NCBI RefSeq assembly: GCF_022701295.1
Contig: NZ_CP033204.1
Coordinates: 2,542,001 to 2,606,000 of the forward strand
Origin: Sphingopyxis sp. YF1
Lineage (GTDB): Bacteria > Pseudomonadota > Alphaproteobacteria > Sphingomonadales > Sphingomonadaceae
Length of the DNA: 64,000 bases
Direction: 5' to 3'
Shown here: in pieces, positions 17,746 through 26,581 of the stretch
How positions within the stretch are numbered: position 1 is the stretch's first letter
How the letters are laid out: every line of letters begins with the position of its first letter
Position numbers and translations under genes: made by a program
Notes under the pieces: generated by a model
Database searches by the model: none
What the model was told of the DNA's origin: nothing
The model's input: the letters and a program-made list of their open reading frames with translations, nothing else

Positions 17746-18300
17746 CTATTGCGGCGCCACGCCGTCCGTCACGGTGGCGACATAGACCAGCGCCGCCTGC
17801 GGCCCGACGTTGACGTGCATCAGCACCCAGTCTCTTCCCCTTTGCGCCACCAGAACCCGGATCTGGTCGCCGAAGATGCCGTTCGCCAGCCCGGAGGGCG
17901 CGACCCGTCCGCTGTTGAGGATCAGCACGCCCATGTCGGGGCCGCATTGCGCGCCCCGGCAGGCGAAGCGGATGCCGTAGCCCGCGTCCTGAAGCGCCTT
18001 GCGATAATGCTGCTCGACCGCGAGCGGCGCCACCGCCGGCTCGACGCGATAGTCGATATGGGCAACCTCGCCGTGCAGAAGCTCGACGCTTGCCGGACGC
18101 TCGGCATCGGCGACCGCGCCGGTCGGAATGACGATCTCGTCCAGCGACGGCTGACGATAGCGGCGGATTTCGGCCCCGGCGAAGCGTGGCAGAAAGGCGG
18201 GGTCGCGGCCTTCGTCCCGCCCCAGCGCCGCGACCGGCGTAGCGGCAGCCGATGCCGTCCCCGCCACAATCAGGCTCCACCGCAAAAATGTCGACATCAT
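17746..18300 (-). CDS. Exported protein resembling DUF4892 family
   Basis: Secreted protein with a signal peptide (MMSTFLRWSLIVAGTASAAA). The mature part resembles the DUF4892 family: RFAGAEIRRYRQPSLDEIVI near the start, a middle strand HIDYRVEP, and a FACRGAQCGPDMG segment with a conserved Cys pair. Function is unknown; relatives are periplasmic or outer-membrane associated. I moved the start to the ATG at 18300 because GGAGG lies nine bases upstream; a start seven codons earlier would break the signal peptide. A promoter lies just upstream (18333-18359). Confidence 0.75.
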   Translation of the reverse strand: MMSTFLRWSLIVAGTASAAATPVAALGRDEGRDPAFLPRFAGAEIRRYRQPSLDEIVIPTGAVADAERPASVELLHGEVAHIDYRVEPAVAPLAVEQHYRKALQDAGYGIRFACRGAQCGPDMGVLILNSGRVAPSGLANGIFGDQIRVLVAQRGRDWVLMHVNVGPQAALVYVATVTDGVAPQ

Positions 18301-18332
18301 CCTATCGATCCTCCAGCGCAATTGCGGGCGGC

Positions 18333-18359
18333 TTGTTACAAAAAATCTTTATTTGTCAA
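18333..18359 (-). promoter_or_regulatory. Candidate sigma-70 promoter for the DUF4892-like gene
   Basis: An AT-rich island in GC-rich DNA (about 18333-18385). On the minus strand a perfect -35 TTGACA (18354-18359) is followed after 15 bases by TAACAA (18333-18338), about 33 bases before the start codon. The spacer is short, so the -10 call is uncertain. Confidence 0.5.
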
Positions 18360-18574
18360 ATTTTTAATCTCCAATTCAGCCTCACCTACCCTATGTCGGC
18401 GCCGGCCCTGCGGGGTCGGCCGGCCCGCGCCGCGTCGACGCCATTGGACCGCTTCACCCCGGCCTTCGGTGATCGCCCTCACAGGCGGCGACCGGCCGAC
18501 CCGCTAGCCACCGGTGGTCGGTGCCGACGCCGCCCGACCGTTCGAACCCTTCATCCCGTCTTTCAGGAATTGCC

Positions 18575-19015
18575 ATGCCGAACCGAATGTCCCGCCTCTT
18601 CGCCGCCGCCACCGCGTCCGCACTGCTCGCCCTCTCCGCGCCCGCCACGGCGCAGACTGCCGTCCCGCTGAGCCGCGACCTGTTCGACCTGTCATGGGTG
18701 GTGATCGATTTTGCCGGACAGACCGATGCCGTCGGCACGATGGGCGCGCCCACCCTGACCATCAATGATGGCCGGAGCGCCGATGGCCAGACGCCCTGCG
18801 CGACCGGCTGGAGCGGCACCGTCACCATGAACCTGCCGGCGCTCACCATCAGCGACGTCGAGGCCTATTATGACGACAAATGCCCGCTGGTCCGCGAAAC
18901 CATCGCCTTCCTCGACGGGCTGGAGCTTGTCCGCAGCGCACGCACCACGGACGAAGGGCTGGAACTCGTCTCGCAGGACGGAACCCGGCTGTTCCTGCTC
19001 AGCGCCGGGGGCTGA
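18575..19015 (+). CDS. Exported META-like domain protein
   Basis: Small secreted protein of 146 residues with a signal peptide ending near ATAQTA. The mature part begins LFDLSWVVIDFAG, with TLTINDGRSADGQTPCATGW, a pattern like the META/HslJ domain (strand, glycine turn, Cys-containing loop). Two Cys (in TPCATGW and DKCPLV) could form a disulfide. Function is unknown; the META domain is found in heat-inducible and envelope proteins. AGGA lies six bases before the ATG at 18575. It is divergent from the DUF4892-like gene. Confidence 0.7.
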   Translation: MPNRMSRLFAAATASALLALSAPATAQTAVPLSRDLFDLSWVVIDFAGQTDAVGTMGAPTLTINDGRSADGQTPCATGWSGTVTMNLPALTISDVEAYYDDKCPLVRETIAFLDGLELVRSARTTDEGLELVSQDGTRLFLLSAGG

Positions 19016-19025
19016 TCGGCGCGGC

Positions 19026-20267
19026 TCAGCGGCTGCGCATCACCACGCACGGCTGGCTCGCCGATCCGACCGTGGCGCAGAAGCGGTCGGCGTCCGCCTT
19101 GATCGCGAAATTGCCCGCCTGAAGGCGCGTGAGCGTCCCGCTCTTGACCAGATAGGGCTGGTTCGCAGCGATCGCCGGATATTTCTTCTCGAGCGCGCTC
19201 CACAGCCGCCGGGCGTTGCCATCCTGCGCAAAAGCGCCGAGCTGTGCGCGCCAATTGTCGGCCGCGGCGGATGATGAAGCTGCGGGTGCGGGTGCAGGCG
19301 GCGCGGGCTTGGGTTTCGGGGTGGCGGCTTTCACCGGCACCGGCGGGCTCTCCGCTGGAGCACCGGGCTTTTCGGGCGGCGGCGCATAGCTGGTTCCGGG
19401 TTCGGCGGGCGCTGCCGGCGGCGCCGCCTTGGCCGCGGCGGCGGCTTCGGCGGCCGCAGCTGCGGCGGTGGCGGCGGGACCGGACACCGGCTTGACGGGC
19501 ACGGGCGCGACCGGAGCCGGAACCGGTGCGATCACCGGCGGCGGGGTGTAGCTTGTGCCGGGAACCGACGCGGGCAGGCTCGCGGTCTTGACCGGCGACG
19601 GCGCGGGCTGCGCGGGAGCCGGCGCCGCGGCGTTGACCGCGGCAAGGCGCGCGCGCTGCTCGCTCTTCTCCATTTCGGGAATCAGCGCCAGCCCCGCCTG
19701 CCGCTGCTCGAGCGGGATCAGATTGTCGAGCTGCGCCAGCCGCGCCGAGGCGATGCCGAGCCCGGCGTCGCTCGCGCGCTTGGTCAGCGCATAGGCGCGC
19801 GGCCAGTCCTGCGCGGCGAGGTCGCCGTTGAAATGCGCGGTGCCCAAGACATATTGCGCCCGCGGTTCGCCGCGCGCGGCCGACCGCACGATATGCGGCA
19901 TCGCTTCCTGCCGGCGGTTGCCCGTGAACAGCACGAGCCCCAGATTGTCCTCGGCCTGGAGATGTCCCTGTTTTGCGGCGCGGGTGTACCAGGTCTCGGC
20001 CTGCGCCATGTCGGCGGGAACGCCGCGCCCCAGCTTGTACGCCTGCCCCAGGTTGAACTGCGCATCGGGGTCTCCGGCAAGCGCCAGCGGGCGCCAGATC
20101 GCGACCGCGCGCTGATAATCGCCGCCTTCCCAGGCATCGACCCCCGCCTTGACATCGGGCTGCGCCGCGCCCGCCGGCTTGGCGGCGGGCGCCGCGGCCG
20201 CAGGCATCGCGAGCCCCGTTCCCGATAGCGGCAAGGCCAGCAAAAGCGCGATGCGGAACTTAGGCAT
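19026..20267 (-). CDS. Sel1-repeat and SPOR-domain exported protein
   Basis: Periplasmic protein of 413 residues. A signal peptide is followed by Sel1/TPR-like repeats (DAQFNLGQAYKLGRGVP, AETWYTRAAKQGHLQAEDNL and others, about residues 40-200). A Pro/Ala-rich linker comes next (about 215-330), then a C-terminal SPOR domain (WRAQLGAFAQDGNARRLW to the end). SPOR domains bind denuded glycan at the division septum, so a role in division or cell-wall remodelling is likely. The ATG at 20267 has GGAG upstream; a GTG four codons earlier is the alternative. It is divergent from parA. Confidence 0.87.
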   Translation of the reverse strand: MPKFRIALLLALPLSGTGLAMPAAAAPAAKPAGAAQPDVKAGVDAWEGGDYQRAVAIWRPLALAGDPDAQFNLGQAYKLGRGVPADMAQAETWYTRAAKQGHLQAEDNLGLVLFTGNRRQEAMPHIVRSAARGEPRAQYVLGTAHFNGDLAAQDWPRAYALTKRASDAGLGIASARLAQLDNLIPLEQRQAGLALIPEMEKSEQRARLAAVNAAAPAPAQPAPSPVKTASLPASVPGTSYTPPPVIAPVPAPVAPVPVKPVSGPAATAAAAAAEAAAAAKAAPPAAPAEPGTSYAPPPEKPGAPAESPPVPVKAATPKPKPAPPAPAPAASSSAAADNWRAQLGAFAQDGNARRLWSALEKKYPAIAANQPYLVKSGTLTRLQAGNFAIKADADRFCATVGSASQPCVVMRSR

Positions 20268-20346
20268 GATAGTCTCCACTGACGTGCGACGCGCCGCGCG
20301 CGAACGCGGCGATCGACAGTCCCCGAACCCGCCCTAGGCGTAATTG

Positions 20347-20363
20347 GCTAACAGCGCGTTAGC
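20347..20363. promoter_or_regulatory. Perfect inverted repeat GCTAAC-N5-GTTAGC
   Basis: Six-base perfect arms around AGCGC in the divergent gap between the Sel1-SPOR gene and parA, about 80 bases from the former's start. It could be an operator. The TAAC/GTTA cores resemble half-sites of cell-cycle regulator boxes, but the spacing is not the CtrA spacing. Confidence 0.4.
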
Positions 20364-20466
20364 GACAATCACATCCGTCCGATTCTGGTCCGATACGGGA
20401 CAGCTTGACCTTAAGCCTGTGTTTACCACGACTGCCCACGAAGCCTTCACCTTCTTTTTGACATCG

Positions 20467-20481
20467 TTAACCCAATCTTAG
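20467..20481 (+). promoter_or_regulatory. CtrA-like box TTAA-N7-TTAG upstream of parA
   Basis: TTAA, seven bases, then TTAG, one base off the CtrA consensus TTAA-N7-TTAA known from Caulobacter. It lies 54 bases before the parA GTG start and just after a perfect TTGACA (20458-20463). Cell-cycle control is an inference from this match. Confidence 0.4.
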
Positions 20482-20534
20482 CTCCCGCCATGGCATTCCG
20501 CGCCGCAATTGGTTGCCATTTCAGGGGGACAGTC

Positions 20535-21257
20535 GTGCGCGTTTTGGCATTGGCTTCACAAAAGGGCGGGTCGGGAAAAACGACCCTGTCGGGACATCTC
20601 GCGGTGCAGGCCCAGCTTGCCGGAGCAGGGCCCGTCGTCCTGATCGACATCGACCCGCAAGGCTCGCTCGCCGACTGGTGGAACGAACGCGAAACCGACC
20701 TTCCGGCCTTTGCCCAGACCACCGTCGCTCGGCTCGCCTCCGATCTCGAAATCCTGCGCCAGCAGGGTTTCAAGCTGGCGGTCATCGACACCCCGCCGGC
20801 GATCACCATGGCGATCCAGAGCGTCATTTCGGTCGCCGAACTCATCGTCGTGCCGACGCGCCCCAGCCCGCACGACCTGCGCGCCGTCGGCGCCACCGTC
20901 GACCTGTGCGAACGCGCCGGCAAGCCGCTGGTCTTCGTCGTCAACGGCGCCACCCCCAAGGCCAAGATCACCAGCGAGGCCGCGGTCGCGCTGTCGCAGC
21001 ACGGCACCGTCGCCCCGATCACCCTGCACCACCGCACCGACTATGCCGCCTCGATGATCGACGGCCGCACGGTGATGGAGGTCGACCCCAACGGCCGCTC
21101 GGCCGAGGAGGTCCGCCAGCTGTGGACCTATATGAACGACCGGCTCGAGAAGAATTTCCGCCGCACGGTCTTTTCGTCGCCGATGCCGACACACAGCGGC
21201 TATGGCACCGTGCGCCCGATGGGCGGAGGCTTCGGCCGCCGCATCGCCGGTCAGTAA
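20535..21257 (+). CDS. ParA-family ATPase (orphan)
   Basis: Deviant Walker ATPase of the ParA/MinD group, which positions DNA or protein cargo by ATP-driven patterns on the nucleoid. The deviant Walker A is KGGSGKTT (residues 10-17, with the signature Lys), followed by VLIDIDPQGSLADWW, the A' motif VIDTPPA and LIVVPTRPSPHDLRAVG. Length is 240 aa. The GTG at 20535 follows AGGGGGAC and gives the normal N-terminus. No ParB or parS is nearby, so this is not the chromosomal parAB. The next gene probably encodes its partner. Confidence 0.92.
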   Translation: MRVLALASQKGGSGKTTLSGHLAVQAQLAGAGPVVLIDIDPQGSLADWWNERETDLPAFAQTTVARLASDLEILRQQGFKLAVIDTPPAITMAIQSVISVAELIVVPTRPSPHDLRAVGATVDLCERAGKPLVFVVNGATPKAKITSEAAVALSQHGTVAPITLHHRTDYAASMIDGRTVMEVDPNGRSAEEVRQLWTYMNDRLEKNFRRTVFSSPMPTHSGYGTVRPMGGGFGRRIAGQ

Positions 21258-21272
21258 GGGGAGATGGAAGCC

Positions 21273-21920
21273 ATGGGCGAACCCAAACCCCTCGCTTCGC
21301 TGAGCGCCGGCCTGCTCGCCCGCAAGGGCGCGGCGCGCCCCGCGATGCGCCGCCAGCCGCTCGGCAGCGGCCCCGCGCCGATGGCCGGCACCGGCTATGA
21401 CGACCTCGGCTGGAACGACATGGGCTATGACGTCGATCCGGTGCAGTCGAGCGAACCCGCGGATCTGGTCGACCTGAAACCGCTGCTCGCGGGATCGGTG
21501 CCCGAACATAATGTCGAGGCCGAACAGGCCGTCGGCGACAGCATCGGCCACGAGATCGCCGAGGAGTGGCAGTTCGAGGAAGAGGCCGCGGCCCCGCCGC
21601 CGATCCCCGAGATCGTCCGCCAGCAGGAATCGCTGAGCGAACGCGTCGCCGCCGTCGCGCGCAAGGTCGAGGCGCGCCCCGCCGAACCCAAGGCGCCGCG
21701 CGCTCCGCGCACGCTGCGCGCCCGCGAAAAGGCGGCGTTCACGCTGCGCCTCGACGCCGACCGCCACCTGCGCCTGCGCCTCGCCAGCGCGGTGACCGGA
21801 CGCTCGTCGCAGGTCATCCTGACCGAATTGCTCGACGACTATCTGGCCTCGCTGCCCGAGATCGACGCGATGGCGAGCCGCGTGCCCGCCGAACGTCCGA
21901 TGCGCCGCGCGGCGTCCTGA
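21273..21920 (+). CDS. Probable ribbon-helix-helix partner of the orphan ParA
   Basis: Unrecognised 215-residue protein. The N-terminal half is low complexity and acidic (DDLGWNDMGYDVDP, EEWQFEEEAA). The last 65 residues (AAFTLRLDADRHLRLRLAS, then VILTELLDDYL) have the strand-helix-helix pattern of ribbon-helix-helix DNA-binding domains. The gene starts 15 bases after parA; I prefer the ATG at 21273, nine bases after AGGGGAG, over one at 21264 that touches the site. An N-terminal basic segment (LLARKGAARPAMRRQ) could stimulate the ATPase, as in ParB and CopG-like partners. All roles are inference. Confidence 0.6.
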   Translation: MGEPKPLASLSAGLLARKGAARPAMRRQPLGSGPAPMAGTGYDDLGWNDMGYDVDPVQSSEPADLVDLKPLLAGSVPEHNVEAEQAVGDSIGHEIAEEWQFEEEAAAPPPIPEIVRQQESLSERVAAVARKVEARPAEPKAPRAPRTLRAREKAAFTLRLDADRHLRLRLASAVTGRSSQVILTELLDDYLASLPEIDAMASRVPAERPMRRAAS

Positions 21921-21956
21921 GCCGCCGGCCCGAAGCGAATTGAGGGGGATCTTTCG

Positions 21957-23324
21957 ATGAACCGCAACCTGCTGATGAAACTGGCCGTGTCGGGCTTCGT
22001 GCTCGGTATCACGACCACCGGCTGCAGCTCGAGCAAGATGGCCAACGCGCCGTCGAACGCGCTCGGAAAACCCGAAACCGCGGGCAAGTCGGCCGACAAG
22101 GCCCGCACCGCGCTCGAAAGCGGCAAGGCGGGCAAGGCAGTCGGCCTCGCCGAAGCCGCCGTCTCGGCGAGCCCGCGCGATGGCGGCTATCGCGCGCTGC
22201 TCGGTCAGGCCTACCTCAACGACGGCCGCTTCGCATCGGCCGCCACCGCGCTGACCGAGGCGATGGAGCTGGGCAACACCGACGGCAACACGGTGCTCGC
22301 GCTGATCCTCGCGCATCTCGGCCAGGGCCGGACGAGCGACGCGCTCGCGCTCATCAACGCGCACCGCGACACCCTCCCCGCCTCGGACATGGGGCTCGCC
22401 TATGCGCTCGCCGGGGACAATAATTCGGCGATCTATGTGCTCACCGAAGCCGCCCGCGCCGAGGGCGCCAGCGCACGGACGCGCCAGAATCTCGCGCTCG
22501 CCTATGCGCTCGACGGTCGCTGGGCACAGGCGCGCGTCCTTGCGGCACAGGATCTGTCGCTGGCCAAGGTCGAAGCGCGCATGGCCGAATGGTCGACGCT
22601 CGCGCAGGAAGAAAGCCAGTCGCTGCGCGTCGCCAGCCTGATCGGTGCCAGGCCGAAGGCCGACGCCGGCATGCCGGTGCGCCTCGCGCTCGCCAATTTC
22701 GCCGATGTGCAGATGGCGGCCGCCCCCGAACCGGTCCAGCTCGCCAGCGCCGATCCGGCGCCGGTAGACAGCTTCGCGCCGCCACCGCCGGTCGCCGACA
22801 CCTCGCCGATCCGGACGGTCGCGCTGCCGATGCCGCAGCGCGATGCCAATGGTGTCGTGCCGGTCACCGAACTGCCCTCGCCCGCCGCTGCACCGGTGAT
22901 CCTCGCCGATGCCAAACCCTATCGCGCCGCGCCGTCGGCCAAGCGCCCCTTCCACGAGGAAGCGCGCGATCTTGCCGTCAAGTTCGTGCCGCAACTCGCC
23001 GCGTTCGATGCGAAAAGACCTTCGGGATGGGCGGTCCAGCTCGGCGCCTACGACACGCTGGGCATCGCCAAGGAAAAGTGGAACACGCTCAAAAAGCGCA
23101 ACGGTCAGCTGGCCGCCCTGCCCGCGTCGAGCCACGCCGCCAAGGTCAACGGCCGCACCTTCTATCGCCTGACGGTCAACGGCATCCGCACGCAGGCCGA
23201 CGCGACACGCCTGTGCGGCGACCTGCGCGCGGTCGGCCAGTCGTGCTTCATCCGCAAGATGGACGGTGCCGAGAGCATCCAGTGGGCCGCGGCCCCCGGG
23301 GCGGTCCGGCTGGCATCGCGATAA
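21957..23324 (+). CDS. TPR and SPOR-domain lipoprotein
   Basis: Probable outer-membrane or periplasmic lipoprotein of 455 residues. The signal peptide ends in lipobox TTGC at about residue 23, followed by a SSSK stretch. TPR-like repeats cover about 50-220 (GYRALLGQAYLNDGRFASAA, RQNLALAYALDGRWAQARV). After a Pro/Ala-rich linker comes a SPOR domain (WAVQLGAYDTLGIAKEKW) with a Cys pair near the end (RLCGDL, SCFIRK). It is 36 bases downstream of the RHH-like gene in the parA operon. This ties the ParA system to a septal peptidoglycan-binding protein. Confidence 0.85.
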   Translation: MNRNLLMKLAVSGFVLGITTTGCSSSKMANAPSNALGKPETAGKSADKARTALESGKAGKAVGLAEAAVSASPRDGGYRALLGQAYLNDGRFASAATALTEAMELGNTDGNTVLALILAHLGQGRTSDALALINAHRDTLPASDMGLAYALAGDNNSAIYVLTEAARAEGASARTRQNLALAYALDGRWAQARVLAAQDLSLAKVEARMAEWSTLAQEESQSLRVASLIGARPKADAGMPVRLALANFADVQMAAAPEPVQLASADPAPVDSFAPPPPVADTSPIRTVALPMPQRDANGVVPVTELPSPAAAPVILADAKPYRAAPSAKRPFHEEARDLAVKFVPQLAAFDAKRPSGWAVQLGAYDTLGIAKEKWNTLKKRNGQLAALPASSHAAKVNGRTFYRLTVNGIRTQADATRLCGDLRAVGQSCFIRKMDGAESIQWAAAPGAVRLASR

Positions 23325-23348
23325 TATCGATCCGACTGCGGAACGAAC

Positions 23349-23378
23349 GGGGCGCGGCCGGAAGGCGGCGCCCCTTTT
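23349..23378 (+). terminator. Intrinsic terminator after the parA operon
   Basis: A perfect seven-base stem GGGGCGC/GCGCCCC with a 12-base loop, followed at once by TTTT, 25 bases after the SPOR lipoprotein stop. Confidence 0.75.
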
Positions 23379-23479
23379 GCTTTGCGCGCGCGGCACGGGC
23401 CCGGTTCCCGGGCGCCCTCCACGACGGAACCCACGGCGCAAACGCCGCTGCCTTCTCTCGACCGGTTGCGGGCATCGGA

Positions 23480-23617
23480 AATCCTCCCTGTCGCGCAGCG
23501 ATGGGGAGGGGGACTGGTGGAGGGGCCGAAAGGCCCTGCGACGCCTGACGGCGTCGGCCCCTCCGTCAGCTGCTGACGCCGCTGCCACCTCCCCATCGCT
23601 ACGCGACAGGGAGGATT
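23480..23617. repeat. Long imperfect inverted repeat with CCTCCCTGTCGC arms
   Basis: Two 31-base arms (23480-23510 and 23587-23617) are reverse complements with about two mismatches. The inner 76 bases can also fold, with GGAGGGGCC facing GGCCCCTCC. It belongs to a family with the element at 60251-60536. It contains no supportable gene. The stretch 23325-23950 holds only this, the terminator at 23349 and the repeat at 23635-23872. Confidence 0.8.
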
Positions 23618-23634
23618 CAAGGGAACGTCCGCTC

Positions 23635-23872
23635 CCCACCCCAAGACGGACATCGCCTGCAAATAGGCCTTTCCCAAATTATCCGGCTGTGCCCGCCTTC
23701 GTCCGGCGCTTTCATCTGGCGGATAAAGGCGGTCGCTGTCCGGCTAGCCGATGCGACCGCGGCGCACCCGGCCGGGCGCATCCGGCACGGCACGAGGCCC
23801 AAATCGGGGAAGCGCGCAGGGCTGAACTTTACTGAACTTTGAAAATGCCGCGCAGCCCTTGCGCCGACCCGG
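23635..23872 (+). repeat. Dispersed repeat A, copy 1
   Basis: About 238 bases that recur, with roughly one change in five positions and almost no gaps, as the reverse complement at 34884-35119. One edge carries a GGGTGGGGAGC-type junction (read on the minus strand) that also begins repeat B. One reading frame (IIRLC..PSS.AFIWRIKAVA) is open in both copies for about 55 codons, and several changes in its first half are synonymous. In this copy it meets a TGA after GLNFTEL. It could be a decayed mobile element, a structured RNA or a remnant gene. Confidence 0.8.
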
Positions 23873-23950
23873 CCAACGCGGGACGACGAAACAAGGTCAT
23901 GGCGGCTCCCCACCCCAACGCTGCCGTCAATCCTCGCCCCCGCGCACGCC

Positions 23951-26545
23951 TCACCCCAGCAGGCTCTTCGACGCCTGCTCGGTGGAGTCGCGCGACAGTC
24001 CCGGTTGGGCGAGGATGCGCTCGAGTTCGGCCTTCATCTTCGCGCCGCGCGCCTCGTCGAAACGCTTCCAGCGCCCCAGCGGCGGGATCATCCGCGCCGC
24101 GGTCTGCGGGTTTCTCGGATCGAGCGCGATGACGAGGTCGGCGATCAGCCGGTACCCCGCGCCATCGGCCTGGTGGAACGCCGCCTGATTGCCCGTCAGC
24201 GCGCCATAGAGCGATCGCACCCGGTTGGGGTTGGTCAGGGTGAAGTCGGGATGCTCACCCAGCGTCCGCACCGCGCCCACCGTGTCGGGGCGCAGCGACC
24301 AGGCCTGCACCTGGAACCATTTGTCGAGCACGAGCGGGTTGTCGCGATAGCGCTGGTAGAAGATGTCGAGCGCGGCCACCCGCTCGTCGCTGTCTCCATG
24401 CGCCAGTGTCGCGAGCGCGGCCTGCCGCTCGGTCATGCCGTCGGCGTCCGAGAAGATGCCGAACGCCAGCGCGGGCACGTCGGCGAACCCCGTCGCCGCC
24501 AGATAGGCGAGCGCGACACCGCGCAGACGGCGGCCGCCCTTGGCCTTGGGGCTCAGGTCGGTCGCGAGCGGGGCGGCGCCCGACAGCACCGCCCGCCATT
24601 CGTTTTCGAGCGCACGGCCGAGCGCCGTCTGCAACGCCAGCCGTTCGCGCCGGATCGCGTCAGGATCGACGATCACCATCTGGTCGCCGATAAAGGCTTC
24701 GCTCGGCAACAGCACCGCCTCGGCGACAAAGGCCGGATCGCCGGCGCGCCCGGTGAGCGTGCCCGCGACGGCATCGATGACCGCCGCATGATCGGCCTTT
24801 TCGCCCGACACCCCTGCAACCAGCGTGTCGAGCATCAGCTGCTGCAGCGCCTCGTAACGCGCGAACGGATCGTCGTCGTGCGCCGCAAGCCACGCGAGTT
24901 CGCCGGGAGCCCGGACATAATCGACGATCACCGGCGCCGAGAAACCGCGATTGACCGAAAGCGCCGGTCGCGCCGCGAAGCGCCCGAGCGCCACGCGCTG
25001 GCTCGCCCCGGTGAGCGTCACCAGCGTGTCGGCCATCGCCGCGCCGCTGCCGTCCATCGCAAAGGCGGCGAGGCGCAGCGGCATCATCATCGGCGCCTTT
25101 TCGGGCTGGCCCGGGGTCGGCGGCACCGTCTGCGCAACGTCGAGGAACCAGTCACCCCCCTCCTGGGCAAGCGACAGCGCCAGCCGCGGCGTCCCCGCCT
25201 GTTCGTACCAGCGGCGGAACTGCGACAGGTCGATATCGCCACCTTCTTCCATCGCGCGCACGAAATCCTCGCACGTCGCGGCCTCGCCGTCGTGGCGGTC
25301 GAAATAGAGGTCGGTGCCCTTGCGGAAGCGGTCAGGGCCAAGCAGCGTCGCCATCATGCGAATGATCTCGGCGCCCTTGTTATAGACGGTGGCGGTATAG
25401 AAGTTGCTGATCTCCTGGTAGGAGTCGGGGCGGATCGGGTGCGCGAGCGGTCCCGCGTCCTCCGGAAACTGCGCCGCGCGGAGCAGACGGACATCCTCGA
25501 TCCGCTTGACCGGCGCCGACCCCATGTCGGCCGAAAAGCTCTGGTCGCGAAAGACGGTGAACCCCTCTTTCAAGCTCAGCTGGAACCAGTCGCGACAGGT
25601 GACGCGATTGCCCGACCAGTTGTGGAAATATTCGTGCGCGACCACCCCCTGCACGCCGTCATAGTCGAGGTCGGTCGCGGTATCGGCGTCCGCGAGAATG
25701 TAGCGCGTGTTGAAGACGTTGAGCCCCTTGTTCTCCATCGCCCCCATGTTGAAGTCGCTGACCGCGACGATGTTGAACAGGTCGAGGTCATATTCGCGGC
25801 CGTAGACGCGCTCGTCCCACGCCATACTGTCCTTGAGCGCCTGCATCGCATGCCCGGTGCGATCTTCGTCGCCCGCGCGAACCCAGATGCCGAGTTCGAC
25901 CTCGCGCCCCGACATGGTGGTGAAGCGGTCGCGATTGACGACCAGATCGCCAGCGACGAGCGCAAAGAGATAGGAGGGCTTGGGCCAGGGATCTTCCCAT
26001 AGCGCCCAGTGGCTGCCGCCCTCGCCATCCCCCTGCGCGACGCAATTGCCGTTCGACAGCAGGATCGGGAACAGCGCCTTGTCCCCCGACATGCGGACCC
26101 GATAGCGGCTGAGCACATCCGGGCGGTCGGGGTGGAAGGTGATGCGGCGGAAGCCCTCGGCCTCGCACTGGGTGCAGAGCATGGAATTCGACGCGTACAG
26201 CCCCATCAACTGCGTGTTGGCGCCGGGATCGATCAGCGTGTCGACCTCGACCGTCGCGGCGTCGCGCTCGCCCAGATCGACGATCAGATCGGGACCATCC
26301 ATGCGCCAGTCGTTCCAGACCGCGCCATCGACGCGAACCTCCTGCACCGCGATACCGTCGCCGCGCAGCACCAGCGCCGCCGGGTTCGGAACCGCGCGCA
26401 CCACCGACAGCGCGGCGGTCACGGCGGTCCGCTCGATCCCCAGCGCAAAGTCGAGCGCGATGTCGGGTACCTGCCATTCGGGCGGGCGATAATCGCCGCG
26501 ATGGATCGTGACGGGAATGGCGGGGGTCGAGGAAGCGTCGGTCAT
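23951..26545 (-). CDS. pepN: Aminopeptidase N (M1 family)
   Basis: Zinc metallopeptidase that removes N-terminal residues from peptides in the cytosol. The substrate-anchoring GAMEN motif (MGAMENKGLN) precedes the zinc site HEYFHNW, with His304, His308 and Glu327 (LSLKEGF) as ligands and Glu305 as catalyst. The C-terminal half matches the bacterial PepN helical domain. Length (864 aa) is typical of E. coli-type PepN. I chose the ATG at 26545 (MTDASSTPAIPV); an in-frame ATG 12 codons earlier reaches the edge of the inverted repeat at 26582 and is less likely. Confidence 0.95.
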   Translation of the reverse strand: MTDASSTPAIPVTIHRGDYRPPEWQVPDIALDFALGIERTAVTAALSVVRAVPNPAALVLRGDGIAVQEVRVDGAVWNDWRMDGPDLIVDLGERDAATVEVDTLIDPGANTQLMGLYASNSMLCTQCEAEGFRRITFHPDRPDVLSRYRVRMSGDKALFPILLSNGNCVAQGDGEGGSHWALWEDPWPKPSYLFALVAGDLVVNRDRFTTMSGREVELGIWVRAGDEDRTGHAMQALKDSMAWDERVYGREYDLDLFNIVAVSDFNMGAMENKGLNVFNTRYILADADTATDLDYDGVQGVVAHEYFHNWSGNRVTCRDWFQLSLKEGFTVFRDQSFSADMGSAPVKRIEDVRLLRAAQFPEDAGPLAHPIRPDSYQEISNFYTATVYNKGAEIIRMMATLLGPDRFRKGTDLYFDRHDGEAATCEDFVRAMEEGGDIDLSQFRRWYEQAGTPRLALSLAQEGGDWFLDVAQTVPPTPGQPEKAPMMMPLRLAAFAMDGSGAAMADTLVTLTGASQRVALGRFAARPALSVNRGFSAPVIVDYVRAPGELAWLAAHDDDPFARYEALQQLMLDTLVAGVSGEKADHAAVIDAVAGTLTGRAGDPAFVAEAVLLPSEAFIGDQMVIVDPDAIRRERLALQTALGRALENEWRAVLSGAAPLATDLSPKAKGGRRLRGVALAYLAATGFADVPALAFGIFSDADGMTERQAALATLAHGDSDERVAALDIFYQRYRDNPLVLDKWFQVQAWSLRPDTVGAVRTLGEHPDFTLTNPNRVRSLYGALTGNQAAFHQADGAGYRLIADLVIALDPRNPQTAARMIPPLGRWKRFDEARGAKMKAELERILAQPGLSRDSTEQASKSLLG

Positions 26546-26581
26546 ATGCTCGTGAAACCCATTCTCTATGCTCTGCACCAT

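Noticed and set aside
20556..23639. A 1,027-codon open frame on the minus strand
   Set aside because: It runs antisense to parA, the RHH-like gene and the SPOR lipoprotein. Its product is low-complexity and Arg/His-rich with no domain. High GC keeps antisense frames open.
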